DNA of 20,079 nt from Kineosphaera sp039812485. GTDB lineage: Bacteria > Actinomycetota > Actinomycetes > Actinomycetales > Dermatophilaceae. Below, piece by piece: positions 1 through 6,814 of the stretch. The position numbers and the translations under genes were made by a program. Where the stretch lies: contig JBDIAP010000062.1 in the NCBI GenBank assembly GCA_039812485.1, positions 1 to 20,079 of the forward strand. Direction: 5' to 3'. The stretch's first letter is position 1. Each line of letters starts with the position of its first letter. Below the pieces are notes generated by a model that saw only the letters and a list, made by a program, of their open reading frames with translations, searched no databases and was not told the origin of the DNA.

Positions 1-1
1 C

Positions 2-148
2 GGCGGCACCGATCCGCCCGATCCGCCCGACGATCCGGGAGGCCTCCGCGTCGGACGGGAGCGGATCGGATTCGTGCTCCGTGCGCTGCACGATCTGCGG
101 GCGGCGTGCACGTTCGTCTCTGGCGACTCGGTCGTCGCCGGACACTAG
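2..148 (+). CDS. possible 3' end of an unidentified gene (5' end outside window)
   Basis: One plus-strand frame is open from the window edge to a TAG at 146-148. Its peptide starts Asp/Pro-rich, with a DPPDPP stretch from two tandem 9-bp GATCCGCCC units at 11-28, and ends with a mixed hydrophobic/charged tail (RIGFVLRALHDLRAA...). The composition is more protein-like than the other two plus frames, which are also open here but rich in Arg and Ser. Only about 48 residues are visible and no family is recognised. In a GC-rich genome an open stretch of this length is weak evidence, so this may not be coding. Confidence 0.3.
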   Translation, partial: GGTDPPDPPDDPGGLRVGRERIGFVLRALHDLRAACTFVSGDSVVAGH

Positions 149-283
149 AACGGGCGTGAATCAGCTTGTCGCAGAACGCGACACGCCGACGGCGACACAC
201 CGAGGAAGTCGCAATGCCGCAGCCCAGCGGCGCGGCACAGCATGATGCGAGGCAGGGGAGTGAACCGAAAGGGGTGTGAGTCG
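149..283. other. short intergenic stretch
   Basis: This lies between the possible gene end at 148 and the ATG at 284. I see no convincing promoter, hairpin or RNA gene. The only clear signal is the purine-rich AAAGGGG about nine bases before the ATG at 284, which could serve as a ribosome binding site. Confidence 0.3.
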
Positions 284-520
284 ATGAGCGTCAACAGTCC
301 CGTCGCCGGGCTTCGCGAGCCGACGCTGGTGCGTGCCGTCTCGGGCGCGTCTGTCGCGCACGCGCCCGCTCGCGCCCGGCGCGCCAGGCACGCGGCGGGG
401 GCCCATCGCGACCCTGCCGGCACGTTCTGGCGAACGACGATGGACGAGGTCGTCTACTTCATGACCATGGGCACCGTCCGCCCGTGGCGTCGTCGCCGCC
501 GGGCCCCTGTGCGAGAGTAG
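284..520 (+). CDS. small hypothetical protein (78 aa), uncertain
   Basis: The ATG at 284 is preceded by AAAGGGG at good spacing, and the 78-codon frame has high G/C at third positions like the neighbouring real genes. The product is basic: an Arg/Ala-rich middle, a more ordinary segment containing TMDEVVYFMTMG, then a run of five arginines near the C-terminus. No signal peptide, membrane span or known motif is visible, and I do not recognise a family. It converges on oppF, and a strong hairpin (544-593) sits 23 nt after its stop and could terminate both. Two long minus-strand frames overlap it, so chance is possible. Confidence 0.35.
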   Translation: MSVNSPVAGLREPTLVRAVSGASVAHAPARARRARHAAGAHRDPAGTFWRTTMDEVVYFMTMGTVRPWRRRRRAPVRE

Positions 521-543
521 GGAGCCCGCTCGCGACATCGAAG

Positions 544-593
544 ACACGAGACAGGGCGCGCCCCCATGGTCCGGGGCGCGCCCTGTGTCGTGT
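544..593. terminator. strong hairpin terminator at the end of the opp operon
   Basis: Arms at 544-564 and 573-593 pair over 21 positions with a single mismatch and an 8-nt loop (565-572). It begins 4 nt after the oppF stop codon on the minus strand. No clear U-tract follows on either side, which is common for actinobacterial intrinsic terminators. Its position between convergent reading frames would let it work in both directions. Confidence 0.8.
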
Positions 594-597
594 CCGA

Positions 598-1647
598 TCA
601 GTCGGCCGGCGGCCTGAAGTCCCCAGGATCACCGACGGAGACCGTCTCCAGCACCTGACGCACCTCCGCGAAGTGGCACGCGCTGCGGTGCTCGCCGACC
701 CCGTCGGGGCGCTGCACGAGCAGCGGCTCCTCGTTGCTGCACTTCTCGCGCGCCTTCCAGCACCTGGTGTGGAAGCGGCAGCCCGACGGCGGGTTCGCCG
801 GCGAGGGCACGTCGCCGGTGAGCACGATCTGCTCACGCTTGCCGCGCAGCGTCGGATCAGGCACCGGCACGGCCGACAGCAGCGCCTGCGTGTAGGGGTG
901 GGTGGGCCGCTGGTAGATCTCGTCCTCCGTGCCGAGCTCGACGATCTTGCCGAGATACATGACAGCGATCCGGTCGGAGATGTGCCGCACGACCGACAGG
1001 TCGTGGGCGATGAAGACGTAGGACAGCCCGAGCTCGTCCTGCAGTCGCTCCATGAGGTTGACGACCTGCGCCTGCACCGATACGTCGAGCGCCGACACCG
1101 GCTCGTCGCACAGCAGCACCTTGGGCCGCAGCGCGATGCCGCGGGCGATGCCGATGCGCTGGCGCTGCCCGCCGGAGAACTGGTGCGGATAGCGGTTGAC
1201 GTGCTCGGGGTTGAGGCCGACGAGGTCGAGCAGCTCCTGCACCGCCTTGCGGCGCCCCTCTTTCGGCACGACATCGGGGTGGATGTCGAAGGGCTCGCCG
1301 ATGATGTCGCCGACCGTCATGCGCGGGTTGAGCGAGGTGTAGGGGTCCTGGAAGACGATCTGGATGTCGCGGCGCATCTTGCGCATCTGCGCCGCCGAGG
1401 TCGAGTGCATCTCGACGCCGTCGAAATTGACGGTCCCGCTCGTCGGCTCCTCCAGGCGCATCAACAGGCGCCCGAGCGTCGACTTGCCGCACCCGGACTC
1501 GCCGACGACCCCGAGAGTCTCGCCGCGCCGCAGCTCGAACGACACACCGTCGACAGCCTTGACGTGCCCGACCGTGCGGCGCAGCACCCCGCGCTTGATC
1601 GGATACTGCTTGACGAGGTCGGTGGCCTCGATGATGACGTCCCTCAT
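598..1647 (-). CDS. oppF: oligopeptide/dipeptide ABC transporter ATP-binding protein (OppF/DppF type)
   Basis: A 349-aa cytoplasmic ATPase that should pair with OppD to power peptide import through the OppB/OppC channel. Visible motifs: Walker A GESGCGKST (49-57), Q-loop Gln100, ABC signature FSGGQRQR (157-164), Walker B VLLCDEP (177-183) and switch His215. The C-terminal oligopeptide-transporter extension carries four cysteines (290, 296, 303, 324), matching a four-Cys pattern in the neighbouring OppD. In this ATPase family such cysteines have been linked to an iron-sulfur cluster; that role here is inference. The ATG at 1647 overlaps the oppD stop (ATGA), which indicates translational coupling. 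Last gene of the operon. The opp name is by family; dipeptide or another peptide substrate is equally possible. Confidence 0.95.
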   Translation of the reverse strand: MRDVIIEATDLVKQYPIKRGVLRRTVGHVKAVDGVSFELRRGETLGVVGESGCGKSTLGRLLMRLEEPTSGTVNFDGVEMHSTSAAQMRKMRRDIQIVFQDPYTSLNPRMTVGDIIGEPFDIHPDVVPKEGRRKAVQELLDLVGLNPEHVNRYPHQFSGGQRQRIGIARGIALRPKVLLCDEPVSALDVSVQAQVVNLMERLQDELGLSYVFIAHDLSVVRHISDRIAVMYLGKIVELGTEDEIYQRPTHPYTQALLSAVPVPDPTLRGKREQIVLTGDVPSPANPPSGCRFHTRCWKAREKCSNEEPLLVQRPDGVGEHRSACHFAEVRQVLETVSVGDPGDFRPPAD

Positions 1648-2723
1648 GACAGCTCCTCGCCTTCGGGGGGCAGCTCGGCCGCCGCCATGACGTCCTGCCA
1701 GTAGAGGCAGGCGGTGAATCGCCCGGGCAGCTGCTCGACGAGCTCCGGACGCTCCTGCCGGCAGTCGTCGTGGGCGAAACGGCACCGCGGGTGGAACTCG
1801 CACCCGCGCGGCATCCGCAGCAGGTTGGGCGGCAGCCCACCGATCGCGTAGAGGGTCTGCCCCTTGGCGTCCAGCCGCGGGATCGAGTCGAGCAGCCCGC
1901 GCGTGTAGGCGTGCGCCGGCTGCCGATAGAGCTCGTGCACCTCGGCGCGCTCCATGATGCGACCGGCATACATGACCGCGATGTTGTCGGCGACATCGGC
2001 GACGACCCCGAGGTCATGCGTGATGAGGATGAGCCCCATCTCGCGCTCCTCCTGCAGCTCCTGCAGGAGGTTCATGATCTGGGCCTGCACCGTGACGTCG
2101 AGCGCCGTCGTCGGCTCGTCGGCGATGAGCACCGCGGGGTCGAGGGCGATCGCCATCGCGATCATGATGCGCTGACGCATGCCGCCGGAGAACTGGTGCG
2201 GGAACGCCTTGACGCGCTGCCGGGCAGCCGGGATGTGCACCCGCTCCATGAGGCGCACCGCCTCGGCATACGCGTCGGACTTGTTCATGCCGCGGTGCTT
2301 GCGGAACATCTCGCCGATCTGCCACCCGACCGGGAACACCGGGTTGAGCGAGCTCAGCGCATCCTGGAAGATCATCGAGATCTCCGGGCCGCGGGTCTTG
2401 CGGCGCTGCTCCTCGGACAGACCCAGGAGATCGACACCGCAGTAGCGGATCTCGCCCTGGGGGATCTTCGCCGGCGGCATGTCGAGGATGCCCATGATCG
2501 CCTGCGCCGTGACGGACTTGCCGGAGCCGGACTCGCCGAGGATGGCCAGCGTCTCGCCCTGGTGCAGCTGGAAGCTCACGCCGTTGATGGCGCGGGCGAC
2601 GCCGTCGTCGGTGTGGAACTCGACGAAGAGGTCGTCGACGTCGAGCAGGAGCCCGTCGGTCGGGGTGTAGTCGGAGGCCTGGGCCGCGTGCGCGCGGCGC
2701 GGGTGGGTCGTCGATGTGCTCAT
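1644..2723 (-). CDS. oppD: oligopeptide/dipeptide ABC transporter ATP-binding protein (OppD/DppD type)
   Basis: A 359-aa ABC ATPase, partner of OppF. Walker A GESGSGKS (63-70), Q-loop Gln120, signature FSGGMRQR (178-185), Walker B VLIADEP (198-204) and switch His236 are all present. The C-terminal peptide-transporter extension has cysteines at 308, 314, 321 and 339 in the same layout as OppF. The first ~25 residues are a weakly conserved tail. The ATG at 2723 is preceded on the minus strand by GAGGGGA, a good ribosome binding site. It starts 10 nt after the oppC stop and overlaps oppF by 4 nt, so the two ATPases are probably made in balanced amounts from one transcript. Confidence 0.95.
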   Translation of the reverse strand: MSTSTTHPRRAHAAQASDYTPTDGLLLDVDDLFVEFHTDDGVARAINGVSFQLHQGETLAILGESGSGKSVTAQAIMGILDMPPAKIPQGEIRYCGVDLLGLSEEQRRKTRGPEISMIFQDALSSLNPVFPVGWQIGEMFRKHRGMNKSDAYAEAVRLMERVHIPAARQRVKAFPHQFSGGMRQRIMIAMAIALDPAVLIADEPTTALDVTVQAQIMNLLQELQEEREMGLILITHDLGVVADVADNIAVMYAGRIMERAEVHELYRQPAHAYTRGLLDSIPRLDAKGQTLYAIGGLPPNLLRMPRGCEFHPRCRFAHDDCRQERPELVEQLPGRFTACLYWQDVMAAAELPPEGEELS

Positions 2724-2733
2724 GTGCTTCCCC

Positions 2734-3687
2734 TCACCGTTGCTTGGGGTCGAAGGCGTCTCGCACGACGTCGCCGAGCAGGATGAACGCCAGCACGGTG
2801 ACGGACAGGAAGAGGCTCGGGAAGAAGAGGATGTGCCAGTTGCTGCGGATGGTGTTGGTCGCCTCCGAGATCGCCGTGCCCCAGGAGATCGCGGGCGGCT
2901 GCAGGCCGATGCCGAGGAAGCTCAGCGTCGCCTCCGCCACGATGTAGGCGCCGAGGTTGATCGTCGCGACGACGATGACGGGGGCCATCGCGTTGGGCAG
3001 CACGTGGGAGAGGATGATCCGCCACGGCGAGGCGCCTAGAGCGCGGGCTGCCTGGACGTATTCGTTGGGCTTGACCTGGATCACGGCGCTGCGCATGAGG
3101 CGGGCGATGCTCGGCCAGCCGAAGAGCGTCAGCACGAAGACGACCTTGCCGACCACGACGAAGTAGGGCGTGTTGAGCGGGTCGTTGGGCCACGTCGACA
3201 TGAAGAGGATGCCGCCGAGGAGCAGCGGGATCGCGAAGAAGACGTCGGTGACGCGCGAGAGCAGCGCGTCGACCCAGCCGCCGCGGAAGCCGGCGATGAT
3301 GCCGACGATGCCGCCGATGACCGTCGTCATGATCGTCGTCAGCAGGCCGACGAGGATCGAGGCGCGGGCACCGTAGATCGTCAGCGCGTAGATGTCGACG
3401 CCCTGGCGGTCGCGCCCGAACCACGCGTCGGCGTTCGGGGTCTCGCGGGAGCGCCGCAGGTCGGCCGCGGACGGATCGATGCTCGTGAACAGCTGCGGGA
3501 AGATCGCCATGATCACGAGCACGGTGATGATCGTCACGGCGATCCAGAACATGGGGCGTCGCCGCAGCTGGCGCCACGCGTCGGAGGCCAGCGAGCGGGC
3601 CGGTGCGGCGTCGCCGCCCTCGGGGGGCCCGCCGGAGGCTCCGGGCGAGACGGTCTCGGCGGTCATGGCGGCGGAGACGTCAGTCAT
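2734..3687 (-). CDS. oppC: oligopeptide/dipeptide ABC transporter permease (OppC/DppC type)
   Basis: A 317-aa inner-membrane permease. It has a ~45-residue Pro/Ala-rich cytoplasmic tail, a first membrane span at about 46-63, an extracytoplasmic segment typical of the OppC N-terminal domain, and five more hydrophobic spans. The cytoplasmic EAA loop that docks the ATPases is seen at about 209-232 (EYVQAARALGASPWRIILSH). The ATG at 3687 lies inside the end of oppB (8-nt overlap), supporting coupled translation. It should form the membrane channel with OppB. Confidence 0.95.
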   Translation of the reverse strand: MTDVSAAMTAETVSPGASGGPPEGGDAAPARSLASDAWRQLRRRPMFWIAVTIITVLVIMAIFPQLFTSIDPSAADLRRSRETPNADAWFGRDRQGVDIYALTIYGARASILVGLLTTIMTTVIGGIVGIIAGFRGGWVDALLSRVTDVFFAIPLLLGGILFMSTWPNDPLNTPYFVVVGKVVFVLTLFGWPSIARLMRSAVIQVKPNEYVQAARALGASPWRIILSHVLPNAMAPVIVVATINLGAYIVAEATLSFLGIGLQPPAISWGTAISEATNTIRSNWHILFFPSLFLSVTVLAFILLGDVVRDAFDPKQR

Positions 3688-4606
3688 GGCTGATCCTCGG
3701 GTCGAGCACGCCGTAGAGCAGGTCGACGAGCAGGTTCACGAGCAGGAAGACGAAGACCAGGATCGTCACGGTGTTGACCACCGCCAGGCCGTCGCGGTTG
3801 GCGATGCCGGTGATGATGTAGTTGCCGACGCCCTGGATGTTGAACACGCGCTCGGTGACGATCGCGCCGCCGAGCAGCGTGCCGAAGTCGTAGCCGATGA
3901 AGGTGACGACCGGGATGAGCGAGTTGCGCAGCGTGTGCACGCCGATGATGCGGCTGCGGGTCAGCCCCTTGGCCTTGGCGGTGCGGGCGTAGTCGGCGCG
4001 CAGGTTCTCGACGAGGTTCGTGCGCGTCAACCGCGCCGCGTAGGCGACCGACAGGCTGCCGAGCACGAGCCCGGGCAGCAGCAGCTCGTACCACCCGCCC
4101 CGCGGCGAGACCGTCACCGGGAACCAGCCGAGTCGCACGCCGAAGAGCATCTGCGCCATGGGGGCCGTGACGATGACGGGGATCGAGATGAGCGCGACTG
4201 TCGACACCATGACGAGGTTGTCGATGAATTTGCCTTTTCGGATGCCCGCGAAGACTCCGGCGGTGATGCCGACGAGGATCTCGAAGGCGATCGCGATGAG
4301 GGCGAGCCGTACTGTGACGGGATAGCGCTGGGCGAGGTCGTCGGCGATCGGGTAGCCGAAGTAGCTCTCGCCGAGGTCGCCCTGCACGAGCTTGCCGACG
4401 TACTTGCCGTACTGGATCACCAGCGGGTCGTCGAGATTGTGCTGGGCGCGGTATTGCGCCACGTATTCCGGCGGGCAGGCCCGGTCGCCACACTTGCCTG
4501 CCGTGGGGTCACCCGGCAGCGCGAAGACCATGGCGAAGATGAGGAATGTCGTGCCGATGAGCACGGGGATCATCTGCAGCAGTCGGCGCACGATGTATTG
4601 GCCCAC
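3680..4606 (-). CDS. oppB: oligopeptide/dipeptide ABC transporter permease (OppB/DppB type)
   Basis: A 308-aa permease with the typical OppB start (YIVRRLLQMIPVLIG, first span about 9-30), several further spans, and an EAA loop at about 206-231 (ARTAKAKGLTRSRIIGVHTL). The start is a GTG at 4606; a near-perfect Shine-Dalgarno (AAGGAGGT) lies a few bases upstream, which decides this start. Two cysteines (39 and 44) lie in the loop after span 1, where they could form an extracytoplasmic disulfide; that is inference. The 127-nt gap to oppA contains two perfect inverted repeats, so its expression may be uncoupled from that of the receptor gene. Confidence 0.95.
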   Translation of the reverse strand: MGQYIVRRLLQMIPVLIGTTFLIFAMVFALPGDPTAGKCGDRACPPEYVAQYRAQHNLDDPLVIQYGKYVGKLVQGDLGESYFGYPIADDLAQRYPVTVRLALIAIAFEILVGITAGVFAGIRKGKFIDNLVMVSTVALISIPVIVTAPMAQMLFGVRLGWFPVTVSPRGGWYELLLPGLVLGSLSVAYAARLTRTNLVENLRADYARTAKAKGLTRSRIIGVHTLRNSLIPVVTFIGYDFGTLLGGAIVTERVFNIQGVGNYIITGIANRDGLAVVNTVTILVFVFLLVNLLVDLLYGVLDPRISHD

Positions 4607-4626
4607 TGCACCTCCTTGAGGAGTAG

Positions 4627-4648
4627 CGGGTCGGCGGCCGCCGACCCG
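4627..4648. repeat. 22-bp perfect palindrome before oppB
   Basis: Two 11-bp arms (CGGGTCGGCGG and its exact complement) abut without a spacer, about 20 nt upstream of the oppB start on the coding strand. In RNA it would fold as a very GC-rich stem; as DNA it could be a protein site. It lies between the second hairpin (4676-4713) and the oppB ribosome binding site. Confidence 0.75.
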
Positions 4649-4675
4649 GCGAGGAGTTCACGCGAGGCAAAGGGC

Positions 4676-4713
4676 GCGCGGCCCGCGAGGTGTCGCCAAC
4701 TCGCGGGCCGCGC
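4676..4713 (-). terminator. intercistronic hairpin after oppA
   Basis: 14-bp perfect arms at 4676-4689 and 4700-4713 enclose a 10-nt loop, 20 nt downstream of the oppA stop on the minus strand. There is no U-tract. Given its place between the receptor gene and the permease genes, it probably acts as a partial terminator or as a 3' stabiliser of oppA mRNA, giving more receptor than permease, as known for other binding-protein-dependent transport operons. Confidence 0.65.
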
Positions 4714-4733
4714 AACAGCGGATCAGCCTGAGA

Positions 4734-6374
4734 TCACTTCTTCGCGAGGGCGGAGGTGTCGATCGTGCCGAACGCGGTGATCTTGACGTCGGTGACGTTA
4801 TCGCTCCACCCGACCGCACGCTTGCCGTACCACGTGGGGATGGCGGGCATGTCGGCCGCGAGCATCGCTTCGGCGTCCTGGTAGAGCTTGTTCGACTGCG
4901 CCGCGTCGGGGGCAGCGGCCGCCTCGACGAGCTTCTTGTCGAAGGCCGGGTTGGAGTAGTCGCCGTCGTTGCTGCTCGCGCCGGTCTTGAAGATCGGCGT
5001 GAGGAAGTTCTCGATCGACGGGTAGTCCATCTGCCACCCGGTGCGGAACATGCCCTTGACCTTGCGGTCGTGCACCTGCGTGCGGAACGTCTTGAAGTCG
5101 ACGACGGGGGCGCCGACACAGTCGACCGACAGCGTGTTCTTGATCGAGTTGCAGACCGCGTCGACCCAGTCCTTGTGCGCCGCGTCGCCGTTGTAGGCGA
5201 GCGTGAGCCGACCGTTGAAGCCGCCGGCCTCGGCGAGCTTGGCCTTCGCCTTCGCCGCGTCGAACGTGCAGAACTCGCCGCACGCTCCGGCCTTGTAGCC
5301 GTCGACGACCGGGGAGACCCAGCCGGTCGCGGGCTGCCGGGTGCCGTTGAAGATCTGCTTGATGATCGTGTCCCGGTCGATCGCCATCGAGATCGCCTGG
5401 CGCAGCTTCGGGTTCTCCATGGTCGGGTCGACCTTGACCGGCGCGAACGTGATCGTCTGGATGACGCCCTCGGCCTTCTCAGCGTTGCGCTCGGGCAGGT
5501 CGCTCTTGTACTTGTCGTCGATGAGCGCCGAGGTCGGGATCTCGTCGGTGACGTCGAGCTTGTTGGCCATGACGTCCTTGTAGGCGGCCTCGACGTCCTG
5601 GTAGATCTTGAAGGTCAGGTTGTCCAGTTTGGGCTTGTTGGTGCCCGCGTAGTCGGCGAACTTGCTGAGCTTGATCTCCTGGTTCTTGGTCCAGGAATCG
5701 AACTTGAACGGCCCGGCGCCGATGGGGTGCTCACCGAAGGTCTTGGGGTCGAACGAGTCGGGCAGCGGCGCGAACGCCGAGTAGCCGAGACGCACCGGAA
5801 GGTTGGAGACCTTCTCGGTCGTCTTGATCGTGAACTCGTAGTCGTTGACCTTTTTGAGGCCGGTCAGCGTCTTGGCCTTCGGAGCGGCCTTGGCGTCGTC
5901 GGCGGGAGACTGCATGTCGGCATAGCCCTCGATGGGCTCCATGAAGTAGCCGGAGGTCTGGGCGTTCGGGCCGTAGGCCGCGAAGTTCCACGCCTTGATG
6001 AAGTTGTCGGCCTTGACCTCGGTGCCGTCGTGGAACTTGTAGCCCTTCTTGAGCTTGACGGTGAAGTTCTGGTTGTCCTTGGTCTCGATGGACTGGGCGA
6101 TGTCCATCTCCGGCGCCGCGGTGTCGGAGTTGTAGTGCACGAGTTTGGCCGTGATGGCATCGAGCACATTGCCGCCGCAGGTCTCCGTGGTGTTGGACGG
6201 AATGAGCGGGTTCTGCGGATTGCAGCCGCGAATGTTGGCGGCGTTGGCGTCGGAGCCCCCGGCTCCGCCCGTGCCACCGGAGGAGGATTGGCCCCCGCCA
6301 CCTCCGCAGCTCGCCAGGGCCAACGTGGTGACCGAGAGTCCTGCAACGACCATTGCGCGAGTCTTTCCTCGCAT
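4734..6374 (-). CDS. oppA: peptide ABC transporter substrate-binding lipoprotein (SBP family 5, OppA-like)
   Basis: A 546-aa exported lipoprotein, the peptide receptor of the importer. A short basic start (MRGKTR) and hydrophobic stretch end in lipobox LASC with Cys23 as the lipidated residue, followed by a Gly/Ser linker to about residue 45. The remainder is a family 5 solute-binding protein, with features such as LRQAISMAIDRD (324-335) near the domain crossover. Six further cysteines (51, 66, 365, 369, 408, 419) could form three disulfides outside the cell; the last four are shared with the orphan paralogue at 15349-17127. The ATG at 6374 is chosen because AGGAGG stands five bases upstream and the signal peptide then has normal length. 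First gene of the opp operon. Confidence 0.95.
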   Translation of the reverse strand: MRGKTRAMVVAGLSVTTLALASCGGGGGQSSSGGTGGAGGSDANAANIRGCNPQNPLIPSNTTETCGGNVLDAITAKLVHYNSDTAAPEMDIAQSIETKDNQNFTVKLKKGYKFHDGTEVKADNFIKAWNFAAYGPNAQTSGYFMEPIEGYADMQSPADDAKAAPKAKTLTGLKKVNDYEFTIKTTEKVSNLPVRLGYSAFAPLPDSFDPKTFGEHPIGAGPFKFDSWTKNQEIKLSKFADYAGTNKPKLDNLTFKIYQDVEAAYKDVMANKLDVTDEIPTSALIDDKYKSDLPERNAEKAEGVIQTITFAPVKVDPTMENPKLRQAISMAIDRDTIIKQIFNGTRQPATGWVSPVVDGYKAGACGEFCTFDAAKAKAKLAEAGGFNGRLTLAYNGDAAHKDWVDAVCNSIKNTLSVDCVGAPVVDFKTFRTQVHDRKVKGMFRTGWQMDYPSIENFLTPIFKTGASSNDGDYSNPAFDKKLVEAAAAPDAAQSNKLYQDAEAMLAADMPAIPTWYGKRAVGWSDNVTDVKITAFGTIDTSALAKK

Positions 6375-6814
6375 GGAATCCTCCTCCAGCTGTCCGCCCA
6401 CTTCGATGGTGCGGACGGGTCAGGACGACCTGAGGTCACAGGTCGGCGCGCCGCCTTGCGCGCTTGGGTCACAAAGGTAGGCGGCGTGCGCCACGATAGG
6501 CACGATCTCGGCCCAACGGCGCCCGCCGAGATCAGATCGTGACGCCGCTGTGTCCTTGAATGGACAATCCGCGTGGTGTGCGCCACAAACGGTCGACAGG
6601 GTGTCGAGACCGCTGCAGCCGCGGCACGGGCGCCTGCGAAGGGGGCGCGCGCAGGCCTGGCTGTGGGGCGACGCGCCGCCGCCCGCACGGTGTCGGGGAG
6701 AGGGTTGTCGGACCAAGGCGTCATACTGGACGCCTGTGCCGCGCACCGCCCGCCGGGCCGACCGACGCGCTGACCGGCCGGCACACCCGAGCAGGCAAAG
6801 GACACGACCTACCG
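6375..6814. promoter_or_regulatory. divergent oppA/alaS control region
   Basis: This 440-bp gene-free stretch must hold promoters for oppA (minus) and alaS (plus). Inverted repeats seen: 6427-6444 (GACCTG, 6-nt spacer, CAGGTC), partly overlapped by 6420-6433 (TCAGG-ACGA-CCTGA); 6504-6533 (9-bp arms GATCTCGGC/GCCGAGATC, 12-nt spacer); 6551-6566 (TGTCC-TTGAAT-GGACA); and a 7-bp stem in the alaS leader (6632-6638 with 6650-6656). A GTGCGCCAC core occurs at 6487-6495 and again at 6579-6587. I could not assign a convincing -35/-10 pair in either direction. Frames open here show no protein-like features. Confidence 0.5.

Noticed and set aside
5070..6542. 490-codon plus-strand open frame opposite oppA
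   Set aside because: It is the shadow of oppA, lacks recognisable motifs and would span the oppA ribosome binding site and upstream region.
6699..6729. Sigma-70-like promoter for alaS (TTGTCG with CATACT)
   Set aside because: The spacing between the two boxes is only 11 nt, and no -35-like sequence stands at a proper distance from CATACT.
6573..6773. Small plus-strand ORF upstream of alaS
   Set aside because: It is rich in Ala/Arg with no ribosome binding site or motif, and it overlaps other equally open frames.
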